Shown: positions 9,008-17,798 of the stretch, piece by piece
Numbering within the stretch: the first letter of the stretch is position 1
Layout of the letters: each line of letters begins with the position of its first letter
From: Candidatus Gastranaerophilales bacterium
Lineage (GTDB): Bacteria; Cyanobacteriota; Vampirovibrionia; Gastranaerophilales; Gastranaerophilaceae
Assembly (NCBI GenBank): GCA_944324175.1
Contig: CALUVH010000012.1
Span: 1-64,000 of the forward strand
Reading direction: 5' to 3'
Length of the DNA: 64,000 bases
Position numbers and translations under genes: made by a program
Notes under the pieces: generated by a model
The model's database searches: none
Told to the model about the DNA's origin: nothing
The model's input: only the letters and a program-made list of their open reading frames with translations

Positions 9008-9915
9008 TAAAAGTAGTATTTTTTGGAACTCCTGCTATTGCACTAAAATCGCTCGAGTATCTTCATAATTCAGATAAAGTAGATGTCGTAGGCGTTGTCA
9101 CACAACCGGATAAGCCTGCTGGAAGAGGACATAAAATGACAATGTCCCCAATAAAGCAGTTTGCTCTCGAAAAGGATATCCCCGTGTTTCAACCGAAATC
9201 AATACGTAAAGAACCTGATATTCAAAAAGAATTAAAAGCTCTTACACCTGACTTTTTTGTAACATTTGCTTTTGGACAAATTCTTTCACAGGACGTACTT
9301 GATATTCCCAAATATGAAACCATTAATCTTCATGCATCACTACTACCTAAGTATAGAGGTGCAAACCCTATTCAACGCGCAATAATCAACGGGGACAGTA
9401 AAACCGGTATTTGTACAATGATTACCGAACTTGGGCTTGATTGTGGTGACGTTTGTCTAAAAGAAGAAATTGCCATTCCTGACACTATGACTTGTATAGA
9501 TTTGTTTGAAGAAATAAGCGAAAAATCGCCTAAACTAATTGAAAAAACGCTACTTGGTCTGGTTGATAAATCTCTAACTCCAATTCCACAATGTGAGCAA
9601 GGAATGTGCATGGCAAATAAATTAACAAAAGAAGAGACTCAAATAGACTGGAACAAACCCGCAAAAGATATTCATAACCTTGTAAGAGGAATTTATAAGT
9701 TTCCATCAGCATACTTTATCTATAATGACAAAATTATCAAGGTACTTGAAACTCGAGTTATTGAAGGTACAGGAAATATTGGCGAGTTTGTCTGCGTGAA
9801 CAAAGATGGTATTCAAGTAGCTTGCGGAAAAGATTGTATTCAAATCATCAAAGTAAAACCCGAAGGCAAAGGTGAAATGTTCGCAAGAGACTGGTATAAC
9901 GGGCTGAAAAAATAA
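9004..9915 (+). CDS. fmt: Methionyl-tRNA formyltransferase
   Basis: 303 residues. It transfers a formyl group from 10-formyltetrahydrofolate to initiator Met-tRNA. The N-terminal formyltransferase fold starts KVVFFGTPAIALKSLEYL. The catalytic region NLHASLLPKYRGANPIQRAI carries the Asn-His pair, followed by a conserved LGLDCGDV stretch. The C-terminal tRNA-binding OB-like domain is complete. The ATG overlaps the def stop codon by four bases. Confidence 0.96.
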   Translation: MIKVVFFGTPAIALKSLEYLHNSDKVDVVGVVTQPDKPAGRGHKMTMSPIKQFALEKDIPVFQPKSIRKEPDIQKELKALTPDFFVTFAFGQILSQDVLDIPKYETINLHASLLPKYRGANPIQRAIINGDSKTGICTMITELGLDCGDVCLKEEIAIPDTMTCIDLFEEISEKSPKLIEKTLLGLVDKSLTPIPQCEQGMCMANKLTKEETQIDWNKPAKDIHNLVRGIYKFPSAYFIYNDKIIKVLETRVIEGTGNIGEFVCVNKDGIQVACGKDCIQIIKVKPEGKGEMFARDWYNGLKK

Positions 9916-9928
9916 GGAGTACCAAAAC

Positions 9929-10282
9929 ATGATTTCAAAAGGCATTCGAGGCGCTATCACTGTAGAAGCAAACACAGAAGCAGCAATAAAAGTTGCTACT
10001 ATAGAGTTACTGAATGAGATGATTGCACAAAACAACATAACTCAAGATAAAATTTCGCATGTCATTTTTACAGTAACAAGCGATTTGAATGCAGCTTTTC
10101 CTGCAAAATTTGCAAGACTCGTAATAGGTTGGGACAAGGCAGCTATGATGTGCTTTAACGAACTTGATGTCCCTAATTCCCGTAGAATGTGTCTTCGTGT
10201 ACTTGTAGTAATAAATTGTGAAGAAAATTTTGTCCCTAATTTCGTATATTTAAAAGGCGCTAAAAATCTTCGCTCAAATTAA
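9929..10282 (+). CDS. aroH: Chorismate mutase, AroH type
   Basis: 117 residues, the usual size for the Bacillus AroH class. It converts chorismate to prephenate in phenylalanine/tyrosine synthesis. Family features include KGIRGAITVEANT at the N-terminus (Arg of the active site), FTVTSDLNAAFPA, and VPNSRRMCLRVLV with active-site Cys/Arg. An AAGGAG site precedes the ATG. It ends one base before the end of the convergent deoC, with no room for a separate terminator. Confidence 0.93.
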   Translation: MISKGIRGAITVEANTEAAIKVATIELLNEMIAQNNITQDKISHVIFTVTSDLNAAFPAKFARLVIGWDKAAMMCFNELDVPNSRRMCLRVLVVINCEENFVPNFVYLKGAKNLRSN

Positions 10283-10283
10283 C

Positions 10284-10934
10284 TTACTCAACTATTTTTA
10301 CACCTGAGCTTGTACCGAGTCTGGATGCACCAGCCTCAATCATTTTTATCGCGGTTTCTTTATCTCTGATACCACCAGAAGCCTTTACACCAAGCCCAAA
10401 ATCTTTAACTGTATCATACATAAGTTTTACATCTTCAACTTTCGCTCCCACACCGTTTTTAACAAAACCTGTGGAAGTTTTTACAAAGTCTGCACCTGCC
10501 TCGACTGATAATTGACAAGCTTTTTGAATTTCATCCTTATCTAGCAAATCTGTCTCCAATATAACTTTCAAAGGAATTCTGTCACAAGCTTCTTTTACTG
10601 TTTTTATATCATTTAACACATAATCATAATCTTTATCTTTAATTGCACTTACATTGATTACCATATCAACTTCATCTGCACCATCTTGGATAGCGCAAGT
10701 CGCTTCATAGGCCTTGACATCAGGAATATTCGCTCCTAATGGGAAACCAACAACTGTTACAACTTTTACATTAGTAGCCAATAAATTTTCTTTTGCTAAT
10801 TTAACATAAGCAGGATTTACGCAAACACCTAGAAAATTATATTTTTTTGCCTCGTCAAATAACTTTATAAAATCCTCTTTTCTCGCATCTTGCTTCAATA
10901 AAGTATGTTCAATATATCTACTCAAATCTTCCAT
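10284..10934 (-). CDS. deoC: Deoxyribose-phosphate aldolase
   Basis: 216 residues, typical for DeoC. It cleaves 2-deoxyribose 5-phosphate to glyceraldehyde 3-phosphate and acetaldehyde in deoxynucleoside salvage. The Schiff-base lysine is in ADFVKTSTGF and the second active-site lysine in GVKASGGIRD. The start (MEDLSRYIEHTLLKQDA) contains the usual HTLLK and is preceded by AAAGGAG. It lies 13 bases after metF on the same strand, so the two probably share a transcript. Confidence 0.96.
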   Translation of the reverse strand: MEDLSRYIEHTLLKQDARKEDFIKLFDEAKKYNFLGVCVNPAYVKLAKENLLATNVKVVTVVGFPLGANIPDVKAYEATCAIQDGADEVDMVINVSAIKDKDYDYVLNDIKTVKEACDRIPLKVILETDLLDKDEIQKACQLSVEAGADFVKTSTGFVKNGVGAKVEDVKLMYDTVKDFGLGVKASGGIRDKETAIKMIEAGASRLGTSSGVKIVE

Positions 10935-10947
10935 TTTTAACTCCTTT

Positions 10948-11814
10948 TTATAGTATATTTTCTAAAATACAAGACGTAGAATACGCCTTATCAAGCGTAT
11001 AAAAATGTAGTCCTCTCACTCCAAAATCAATAAGAGCCTGACATTGACGAGTTGCAAACTCAATACCAAAATCTCTCATCGAAATTTTATCATCTTTGTA
11101 TTTTTCAATTTTTTTCCCTAGATATTCCGGTACAGAGATTTTGGCAAGCGAAATCATACGCGAAATTTGTGCATAACTCACAACAGGCATTATACCAGCT
11201 ACAACAGGAGCTTCAACACCCGCATTACTAAGTAATTCACAATATTTAAAAAATTTATCGTTATCAAAAAACAGCTGAGTATAAATTACCTCACCACCAG
11301 CTTGGATTTTCTTTTTTAGATTATTTATATCCTCCAAAATACTTTTACATTCTAAGTGTCCTTCCGGATATCCAGCCACACCAACAGATAAATCACTATT
11401 AGCCTTTATAAAATCCGTTAAATCACTTGCATAACAAAAATCAGTACATGCTTTAGTACCATCAATAGGTTGATCACCACGCAGCGCAAGTACACAATCT
11501 ATATCTGATTTTTTTAACACATCCAAATAACTTGCTACATCTTGCTTTGAATTACGAACACAAGTCAAATGAGGCATAACAGTTAATTTTAGTTTATCGT
11601 GTATATTTTGAACAATCTTTTTTTGCTGAACATTCGTTGCTGTAGAGGTACTTGTGACCGAAATCAACGCAGGATTATATTTATTCAAAATTTCCAATTC
11701 TGTATCCAAAGATTCGTAGCCATCGTCCTTTGGAGGAAACACCTCAAAAGATATAACAGGAAAAGATTTTTCCGCATTCTCTCTATTTAAACTGTAAATA
11801 TCCTTTAATTTCAT
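10948..11814 (-). CDS. metF: 5,10-methylenetetrahydrofolate reductase
   Basis: 288 residues from the ATG at 11814 (MKLKDIYSLNRENAEKSFP). A start 12 codons earlier is possible in frame but would overlap the -10 box. It reduces 5,10-methylene-THF to 5-methyl-THF with FAD for methionine synthesis. Typical strings are ISFEVFPPKDDG (catalytic Glu), SVTSTST, VLALRGDQP, and GVAGYPEGH. It is divergent from the SulP gene with only 51 bases between the start codons. Confidence 0.95.
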   Translation of the reverse strand: MKLKDIYSLNRENAEKSFPVISFEVFPPKDDGYESLDTELEILNKYNPALISVTSTSTATNVQQKKIVQNIHDKLKLTVMPHLTCVRNSKQDVASYLDVLKKSDIDCVLALRGDQPIDGTKACTDFCYASDLTDFIKANSDLSVGVAGYPEGHLECKSILEDINNLKKKIQAGGEVIYTQLFFDNDKFFKYCELLSNAGVEAPVVAGIMPVVSYAQISRMISLAKISVPEYLGKKIEKYKDDKISMRDFGIEFATRQCQALIDFGVRGLHFYTLDKAYSTSCILENIL

Positions 11815-11820
11815 ATGCAA

Positions 11821-11829
11821 ATTATAACA
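11821..11829 (-). promoter_or_regulatory. Predicted metF extended -10 promoter (leaderless type)
   Basis: On the minus strand, TGt-TATAAT with the hexamer at 11826-11821. It ends six bases before the metF ATG at 11814. No Shine-Dalgarno sequence is present. It faces away from the SulP promoter only about 25 bases to the right. Confidence 0.6.
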
Positions 11830-11849
11830 TATAAAAAACAAATATTTCA

Positions 11850-11858
11850 TGATAAAAT
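11850..11858 (+). promoter_or_regulatory. Predicted SulP-gene extended -10 promoter (leaderless type)
   Basis: TGa-TAAAAT, hexamer at 11853-11858, ending seven bases before the ATG at 11866. No -35 or Shine-Dalgarno sequence is evident. Confidence 0.5.
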
Positions 11859-11865
11859 TAACATT

Positions 11866-13485
11866 ATGGATATGAATTTTATAAAAACAAAATTAAACAC
11901 ACTAAAAGGGGATATTTTTGGAGGAATAAATGCGGCAATAATAGCCTTACCGCAAGCTCTGGCATTTGGAGTAGCAACGGGATTCGGAGCTACGGCAGGA
12001 ATATGGGGAGCTGTCATTTTGAGCTTTATCGTCGGAATTTTAGGAACAAGCATCCCTATGATTTCAGGTATAACCGGTCCTTCAGCGATAGTAATTGCAT
12101 CGGTTATGCATGCTCTAAATAAAGACCTATCCGCCGTCATTTTAATAATGTTCATGGCAGGTCTGATTCAAATAATACTTTCTCGCTCCAGACTTTTGAA
12201 TGTTGTTAAGTACGTTCCATACCCCGTAATATCAGGTTTTATGAATGGCGTTGGTATAATAATTATAATTTTGCAACTAAACCCGCTTCTCGGGCTGACG
12301 ACAAAATCAAACACAATTGAAAGCATTGAATATACAATACTAAATTTAGGTGCAATTAACAAAGAAGCTCTAATCCTCGGAGTAATTACACTTTTAATAG
12401 TGTTTGGAATACCTAAAAGGATTAATAAGATCTTCCCTTCAACTGTACTTGCACTAATCGTATGTACCATTATTTCAATTAAAACGGGAATGAGTGTTGA
12501 TAAAATTTCCGCAGTCACAGTCGACATGCCTAAAATAATATTTCCTCATGCCAGCGTACATGACATAATTACATATTTTTCATACGCAATGACTTTAGCA
12601 ATAATTTTAACTTCAGAAAGCTTACTTACAGGACTTGTATGCGATTCAATTACCAAAATACAAAGCTCACCCAAAAGGATAATTTTAGCGCAAGGAGTGG
12701 GAAACACCATTTGTGCACTCACAGGAACTCTTTCAGGTGCAGCGGCAACAATGAGAACAGTCGCAGCAATAAAGGCCGGAGCAACCACAAGACTTGCAGC
12801 ATTAATCACACCGGTTGTACTGCTACTTTTATTGTTCAAATTTTCAAACTTTGTATCTGAAATACCTTTGGCAGTACTTGCTGGAATACTTATAAAAATC
12901 GGTTATGACATAATTGACACAAAACTTTTGAAGGTAATTAAACTGGCTCCGAAAGAGGATTTGTATGTGCTTATACTCGTTTTTTTACTCACGGTATTTT
13001 ACAACCTAATCGTTGCCGTTGGTGCGGGTATTACTCTAGCTGCACTACTTTATGCAAAACGTGTCGCTGATAAAGCGAGGATTGTCCACAAAGTTGTTCA
13101 TAATCGTGAAATATTGACACTTGAAAAAGATATTGAAAAAAACTTTAGACATAAAATAAGAATAGCACACATTGATGGACAGTTTTTCTTTGGCTCTGCA
13201 ACACAGTTAATTTCAAAATTTGACGTAATGCTTGGGACTAAAATTCTAATACTCAACTACGATGCGAATGATATGCTTGATATCTCGGCAATATTCGCAC
13301 TGGAGGACATTATTGAAAGGCTTAAAAGTCAACACATACACATTCTAATGGTTGTATCTAATGAAGCAGTATTAAACCAGCTCCGAGAATATAAAATCAT
13401 CGAACAAATAGGAACACACCATATCTTTGATGAAGAGATAAAAGCTATAGATTTTGCCAGAAAAGCTATTAAAAGAATGCCTTAA
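11866..13485 (+). CDS. SulP-family anion transporter with STAS domain
   Basis: 539 residues from the ATG at 11866. A second ATG at 11872 is possible. Roughly a dozen hydrophobic segments fill residues 25-400, including the SulP signature region DIFGGINAAIIALPQALAFG and the GLTGPSA-like GITGPSAIVIASV. The C-terminal 120 residues form a STAS domain ending in the IGTHHIFD region. The family carries sulphate, bicarbonate or other anions, and the substrate cannot be fixed from sequence. It is a monocistronic gene with a terminator directly downstream. Confidence 0.92.
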   Translation: MDMNFIKTKLNTLKGDIFGGINAAIIALPQALAFGVATGFGATAGIWGAVILSFIVGILGTSIPMISGITGPSAIVIASVMHALNKDLSAVILIMFMAGLIQIILSRSRLLNVVKYVPYPVISGFMNGVGIIIIILQLNPLLGLTTKSNTIESIEYTILNLGAINKEALILGVITLLIVFGIPKRINKIFPSTVLALIVCTIISIKTGMSVDKISAVTVDMPKIIFPHASVHDIITYFSYAMTLAIILTSESLLTGLVCDSITKIQSSPKRIILAQGVGNTICALTGTLSGAAATMRTVAAIKAGATTRLAALITPVVLLLLLFKFSNFVSEIPLAVLAGILIKIGYDIIDTKLLKVIKLAPKEDLYVLILVFLLTVFYNLIVAVGAGITLAALLYAKRVADKARIVHKVVHNREILTLEKDIEKNFRHKIRIAHIDGQFFFGSATQLISKFDVMLGTKILILNYDANDMLDISAIFALEDIIERLKSQHIHILMVVSNEAVLNQLREYKIIEQIGTHHIFDEEIKAIDFARKAIKRMP

Positions 13486-13502
13486 TTTTTTAAATACTCA
13501 AA

Positions 13503-13543
13503 AAAAAAAGACCTTTCGATAATTAATCGAAGGTCTTTTTTTG
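13503..13543. terminator. Bidirectional Rho-independent terminator between the SulP gene and metK
   Basis: An A-tract, a GACCT-TTCGAT stem, a short AATTA loop, the complementary ATCGAAGGTC and a T-tract. It can serve both convergent genes. Confidence 0.85.
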
Positions 13544-13559
13544 GGTTATAAATCCGATG

Positions 13560-14834
13560 CTACTTTGAGCAGGAGCAACATCCGCAAGCTTGAGATTTTA
13601 AAAGCTCAGCTTTGTCAGCACGTTCCCATGGTACATCAATATCAGTTCTACCCATATGACCATAAGCAGCAATCAACTGATAGAATTTACCACCATTTTT
13701 AGCAGGTAAACCTCTCAAATCAAACTGATTTATAATTGCAGCCGGTCTCAAATCAAAGTTCTTAGCTACCAATTCAGAAATTTCGTCATCTGAAATTTTA
13801 CCTGTACCGAACGTGTCAACCATGATAGAAACAGGTTCAGCAACACCAATCGCATAAGCTAACTCAATTTCACATTTATCAGCTAAACCTGCAGCCACAA
13901 TATTTTTAGCAACATACCTTGCAGCATAAGCAGCAGATCTGTCAACTTTCGTAGGATCTTTTCCTGAGAAAGCACCACCACCATGACGAGAATAACCGCC
14001 ATAGGTATCAACAATAATTTTTCTACCGGTAAGTCCAGCATCACCTTGAGGACCTCCAACAACAAAACGTCCTGATGGATTTACTAAAATTTTTGTAGAA
14101 TCATCTAATTTTATAGACTCATTCTCAAATACGGCATCTATTACATATTTTTTTATATCATTTCTGATAATTTCCTGAACTTTTGAGTTATCAGATACTC
14201 CATTAATTTCAGGATCATGCTGAGTAGATATCAACACGGTATCAATTCTTGAAGGTTTTCCATCAACGTACTCAACAGTAACTTGAGATTTTCCATCAGG
14301 TCTTAAATAGTTCAAAATATTTTGTTTTCTAACCTGAGCCAAACGATAAGATAGTTTATGAGCCAAACTAATAGGCAAAGGCATTAACTCAGGAGTCTCA
14401 TTACAAGCGTAACCAAACATTATACCTTGATCGCCTGCACCAATATTTTCAGTTTCAGAAACTGATGTATCGGCATTATCATGACGAGTTTCATAAGCCT
14501 TATTTACGCCACCTGCAATATCACAAGATTGTTCATCAATACTTGTTAATACGGCGCATGTCTTATAATCAAATCCACCGCCCTCTCTACCAACATATCC
14601 GATATTCTTAATTGTATTTCTAACAACAGATGGAATATCAACATAGCAATCAGCAGTAATTTCGCCACATACAAGTGCCATACCCGTAGTTACAGTTGTC
14701 TCTGCAGCAACCCTTGCTTGAGGGTATTTTGTCAAAAATTCATCCAAAATTGCATCAGAAATCTGATCGCAAACTTTGTCGGGGTGTCCTTCTGTTACTG
14801 ATTCAGAAGTGAATAAAAAATTTCTTGGTGTCAT
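13560..14834 (-). CDS. metK: S-adenosylmethionine synthase
   Basis: 424 residues from the ATG at 14834, preceded by AAGGAGAAA. The frame is open for another 26 codons upstream, but those residues do not belong to the family. MetK makes SAM from methionine and ATP. Motifs are [20 protein letters not shown] (methionine/ATP site), [12 protein letters not shown] and [19 protein letters not shown]. The C-terminus ends in an unusual Cys-rich tail, [11 protein letters not shown], which may bind metal or be redox-sensitive (inference). The untranslated leader upstream may be structured. Confidence 0.96.
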   Translation of the reverse strand: MTPRNFLFTSESVTEGHPDKVCDQISDAILDEFLTKYPQARVAAETTVTTGMALVCGEITADCYVDIPSVVRNTIKNIGYVGREGGGFDYKTCAVLTSIDEQSCDIAGGVNKAYETRHDNADTSVSETENIGAGDQGIMFGYACNETPELMPLPISLAHKLSYRLAQVRKQNILNYLRPDGKSQVTVEYVDGKPSRIDTVLISTQHDPEINGVSDNSKVQEIIRNDIKKYVIDAVFENESIKLDDSTKILVNPSGRFVVGGPQGDAGLTGRKIIVDTYGGYSRHGGGAFSGKDPTKVDRSAAYAARYVAKNIVAAGLADKCEIELAYAIGVAEPVSIMVDTFGTGKISDDEISELVAKNFDLRPAAIINQFDLRGLPAKNGGKFYQLIAAYGHMGRTDIDVPWERADKAELLKSQACGCCSCSK

Positions 14835-14860
14835 TTTTAAATTTCTCCTTAATTTATTTC

Positions 14861-14916
14861 TACCAGCCGGTAAGTTTTTCAATTCCAACCCGGCCACATC
14901 ATTACGGCACATGGTA
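14861..14916 (-). promoter_or_regulatory. Possible structured 5' leader of metK, class unknown
   Basis: Read on the minus strand, TACCA (14916-14912) can pair with TGGTA (14865-14861). Inside it CCGGC-type arms (14894-14890 with 14870-14866) form a second helix, and a short GCC/GGC hairpin makes a possible three-way junction. It sits 20-80 bases upstream of the metK Shine-Dalgarno site. It does not match the SAM-I or SAM-II consensus that I know. Confidence 0.3.
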
Positions 14917-15066
14917 AATCAAAGTATTTTTAAAATCAAATTTCTTCACATAATATATTAACTATTATTAAAAAGTCACTAAATTATTAAATATTCGTTA
15001 ATTTTCCTGACTTTTGTAAAAATAGCCTTAAAATGGTATTAACAAGATAGCAAATGGAGTTGTACT

Positions 15067-17667
15067 ATGGTTGATTTTAACAAATTTACAAATTATTCTC
15101 AGGAGATATTATCATCTGCAAGTGCTATTATGAATTCTCATAAAAATACAGAATTACAGCCTGAACATATTATGCTTGCGATGATAAAAGATAATGGCAT
15201 AATAAAGGATTATCTAACAGAACTAAAACTTTTAAATCAAAGTTTTATTGATAAAGTTGTGGGCGCAATCAATTCTTTTCCAACAATTTCGACACCACCT
15301 AACACTAGTCAATTGTTTTTATCTAATCAAACAGTAAAAATACTTGAAATAGCAGAAGAACTATCCAGTGAAATGAAGGATGAGTTTGTCGGAATTGAGC
15401 TAATTTTACTTGCGATGACAAAGCTTGAAAACAGCAACATTAAAAATCTGTTAAAAGATTATAGAGTTGACAGCTCAACAGTGTTAAATGTAATGAAAAA
15501 AATAAGGGGAAATAAAAAAGTGGATAATAAAAATGCAGAAGAAAACATGAAAGCACTTGAAAAGTATTCAACCGACCTAACTGCACTTGCGAGAAAAGGC
15601 AAACTTGACCCCGTAATCGGCAGAGATGAGGAAGTAAGAAGAATAATTCAAGTACTTAACAGAAGGACTAAAAACAATCCTGTTTTGATAGGTGAGCCGG
15701 GAGTCGGAAAAACAGCTATAGTGGAAGGTCTTGCACAACGTATCGTTAGAGGCGATGTTCCAATGAGTCTTAAAGATGTAAAACTAATTTCACTTGATCT
15801 CGGTGCATTGGTCGCAGGTGCAAAATTCCGCGGAGAATTTGAAGAACGACTAAAAGCAGTACTAAAAGAAGTCGAAGATTCAAATGGTGAAATAGTTATG
15901 TTCATTGATGAATTGCATACAGTAGTCGGAGCTGGAGCAACCGAAGGCTCAATGGATGCAGGGAACCTTTTAAAGCCAATGCTTGCAAGAGGTGTATTAA
16001 GAACTATAGGCGCTACGACAATTAACGAATATAGAAAATACATTGAAAAAGACCCCGCACTTGAAAGACGTTTTCAACCTGTACTCGTCGATGAGCCTAG
16101 CGTTGAAGATACAATAAGTATTTTAAGAGGTCTAAAGGACAAATACGAAGTTCACCATGGGGTAAGAATTCTTGATGATGCATTAATCGAGGCAGCAAAG
16201 TTGTCTGACAGGTACATCACAGACAGATTCCTTCCTGACAAAGCTATCGACCTTATTGACGAAGCTGCATCTTCACTTCGTATTCAAATAGACTCCATGC
16301 CTGAAGAAATTGACTCAATGCTAAGGCAAAAAATACAACTCGAAATAGAACGCGAAGCCCTAAAAAAAGAAGATAGCGATGAGGCAAAACAAAAAGTCGA
16401 AGATATCTCTAAACAAATAAATGAGCTTGAAAACAAAACATCAAAACTAAAAGCTCAATGGGAAAGTGAAAAAGCTTCAATTACTGGCGAAGCAGGTCTG
16501 AAAGAACAAATCGAAGACGTTAAACGGAAAATTGAAGAAGCTGAAAGAAACACTGACCTACAAACAGCAGCTGAATTAAAATACGGTAAATTACTTGAAC
16601 TGGAAAAGCAACTAAAAGCTATCCAAAACAAAGAAAAAGTATCAAATCAGCTTTTAAAAGAAGAAATAGACGCAGAAGATATAGCAAATGTTGTAAGTAA
16701 ATGGACCGGTATTCCTGTAAACAAACTTGTAGAAAGTGAAATGCAAAAGTTGATTAACATGGAAGATATCTTGCACAAACGTCTTATAGGTCAAGATGAA
16801 GCGGTAGTGACCGTATCTGATGCAATAAGACGGGCTCGTTCAGGTCTGAAAGATCCTAAACGACCTATCGGCACATTCCTGTTCCTCGGGCCTACAGGAG
16901 TCGGTAAGACTGAACTTGCAAAGGCACTCGCTGAATTTATGTTCAATGACGAAGATGCTCTGATACGTATTGATATGTCCGAATATATGGAAAAACATAA
17001 CGTAGCAAGACTTGTAGGTGCTCCTCCAGGATATGTTGGCTATGAAGAAGGCGGTCAACTCACTGAAGCTGTAAGAAGAAAACCTTATTCTGTAGTGCTT
17101 TTTGATGAAATTGAAAAAGCTCATCCTGATGTATTCAACATAATGCTTCAAATATTCGATGACGGTAGACTGACAGACTCAAAAGGCAGAACCATAGACT
17201 TCAAAAACACGTTGATAATCATGACAAGCAACATTGGAAGTGACATCATTCTTGAAAACACTCTTAATTCTATGATGTCGCAAAATGACTTTGAAGAAAC
17301 TAAAAACAAAGTTATGGAAGTCCTACGCAGCAGATTTAAACCTGAATTCTTAAACAGAATTGATGAAACTATATTTTTCAAAGCTCTAAATCTACAACAA
17401 TTATCAGCTATTGTAGATATTCAAATGGATTATTTGAGAAAGCTTCTTGCTGATCAAGAAATCAACTTCAAAATCACAGAAGAAGCTAAAGAATTTCTAG
17501 CTACAAGAGGCTTCAACCCTGTATATGGAGCTCGACCGCTCAAGCGTGTTATACGTCAAATGGTAGAAAATCCACTATCAAAACTAATTCTTTCCCAAAA
17601 ATTCAGGCACGGTGATGAAGTAGTGATTGATGTCAACGATGATGAAATAACATTCAATAAAGAATAA
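15067..17667 (+). CDS. clpB: ATP-dependent disaggregase ClpB
   Basis: 866 residues, the normal ClpB length. An N-domain (1-145) is followed by AAA-1 with Walker A GEPGVGKT and Walker B MFIDELH. The long coiled-coil middle domain (about 400-525, rich in Glu/Lys) distinguishes ClpB from ClpA/ClpC. AAA-2 has GPTGVGKT and [11 protein letters not shown]. It works with DnaK/DnaJ to rescue aggregated protein. There is no ClpP-binding loop of the IGF type at the usual place. A GGAG precedes the ATG, and an intrinsic terminator follows. No CIRCE-like inverted repeat was noticed upstream. Confidence 0.97.
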   Translation: MVDFNKFTNYSQEILSSASAIMNSHKNTELQPEHIMLAMIKDNGIIKDYLTELKLLNQSFIDKVVGAINSFPTISTPPNTSQLFLSNQTVKILEIAEELSSEMKDEFVGIELILLAMTKLENSNIKNLLKDYRVDSSTVLNVMKKIRGNKKVDNKNAEENMKALEKYSTDLTALARKGKLDPVIGRDEEVRRIIQVLNRRTKNNPVLIGEPGVGKTAIVEGLAQRIVRGDVPMSLKDVKLISLDLGALVAGAKFRGEFEERLKAVLKEVEDSNGEIVMFIDELHTVVGAGATEGSMDAGNLLKPMLARGVLRTIGATTINEYRKYIEKDPALERRFQPVLVDEPSVEDTISILRGLKDKYEVHHGVRILDDALIEAAKLSDRYITDRFLPDKAIDLIDEAASSLRIQIDSMPEEIDSMLRQKIQLEIEREALKKEDSDEAKQKVEDISKQINELENKTSKLKAQWESEKASITGEAGLKEQIEDVKRKIEEAERNTDLQTAAELKYGKLLELEKQLKAIQNKEKVSNQLLKEEIDAEDIANVVSKWTGIPVNKLVESEMQKLINMEDILHKRLIGQDEAVVTVSDAIRRARSGLKDPKRPIGTFLFLGPTGVGKTELAKALAEFMFNDEDALIRIDMSEYMEKHNVARLVGAPPGYVGYEEGGQLTEAVRRKPYSVVLFDEIEKAHPDVFNIMLQIFDDGRLTDSKGRTIDFKNTLIIMTSNIGSDIILENTLNSMMSQNDFEETKNKVMEVLRSRFKPEFLNRIDETIFFKALNLQQLSAIVDIQMDYLRKLLADQEINFKITEEAKEFLATRGFNPVYGARPLKRVIRQMVENPLSKLILSQKFRHGDEVVIDVNDDEITFNKE

Positions 17668-17672
17668 AAACT

Positions 17673-17703
17673 AAGGAGAGATATTAAAATCTCTCCTTTT
17701 TCG
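17673..17703 (+). terminator. Intrinsic terminator of clpB
   Basis: AAGGAGAGA, an eight-base loop and TCTCTCCTT give a perfect nine-pair stem followed by a T-rich run. Confidence 0.9.
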
Positions 17704-17748
17704 TAAATGTAAAACTTTTATAAGGAACTTTTAATTTCATTATTTCAA

Positions 17749-17757
17749 TGCTATAAT
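17749..17757 (+). promoter_or_regulatory. Predicted glmS extended -10 promoter
   Basis: TGc-TATAAT with the hexamer at 17752-17757. About 40 bases separate it from the glmS ATG, which has its own AAGGGAGAAA site. The short leader has no room for a glmS ribozyme. Confidence 0.5.
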
Positions 17758-17798
17758 ATCAATACAAGATAATATGATTTTAAGGGAGAAATATAAAT

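Noticed and set aside
11599-11790. Plus-strand frame inside metF
   Set aside because: Antisense shadow of a well-supported gene, with no start signals.
14835-14912. N-terminal extension of MetK
   Set aside because: The frame is open but the residues do not match the family, and the Shine-Dalgarno site is at 14834. The stretch is better read as a leader.
17704-17798. glmS ribozyme
   Set aside because: The predicted leader after the -10 box is about 35 bases, too short for the ribozyme core, and no core sequence is recognisable.
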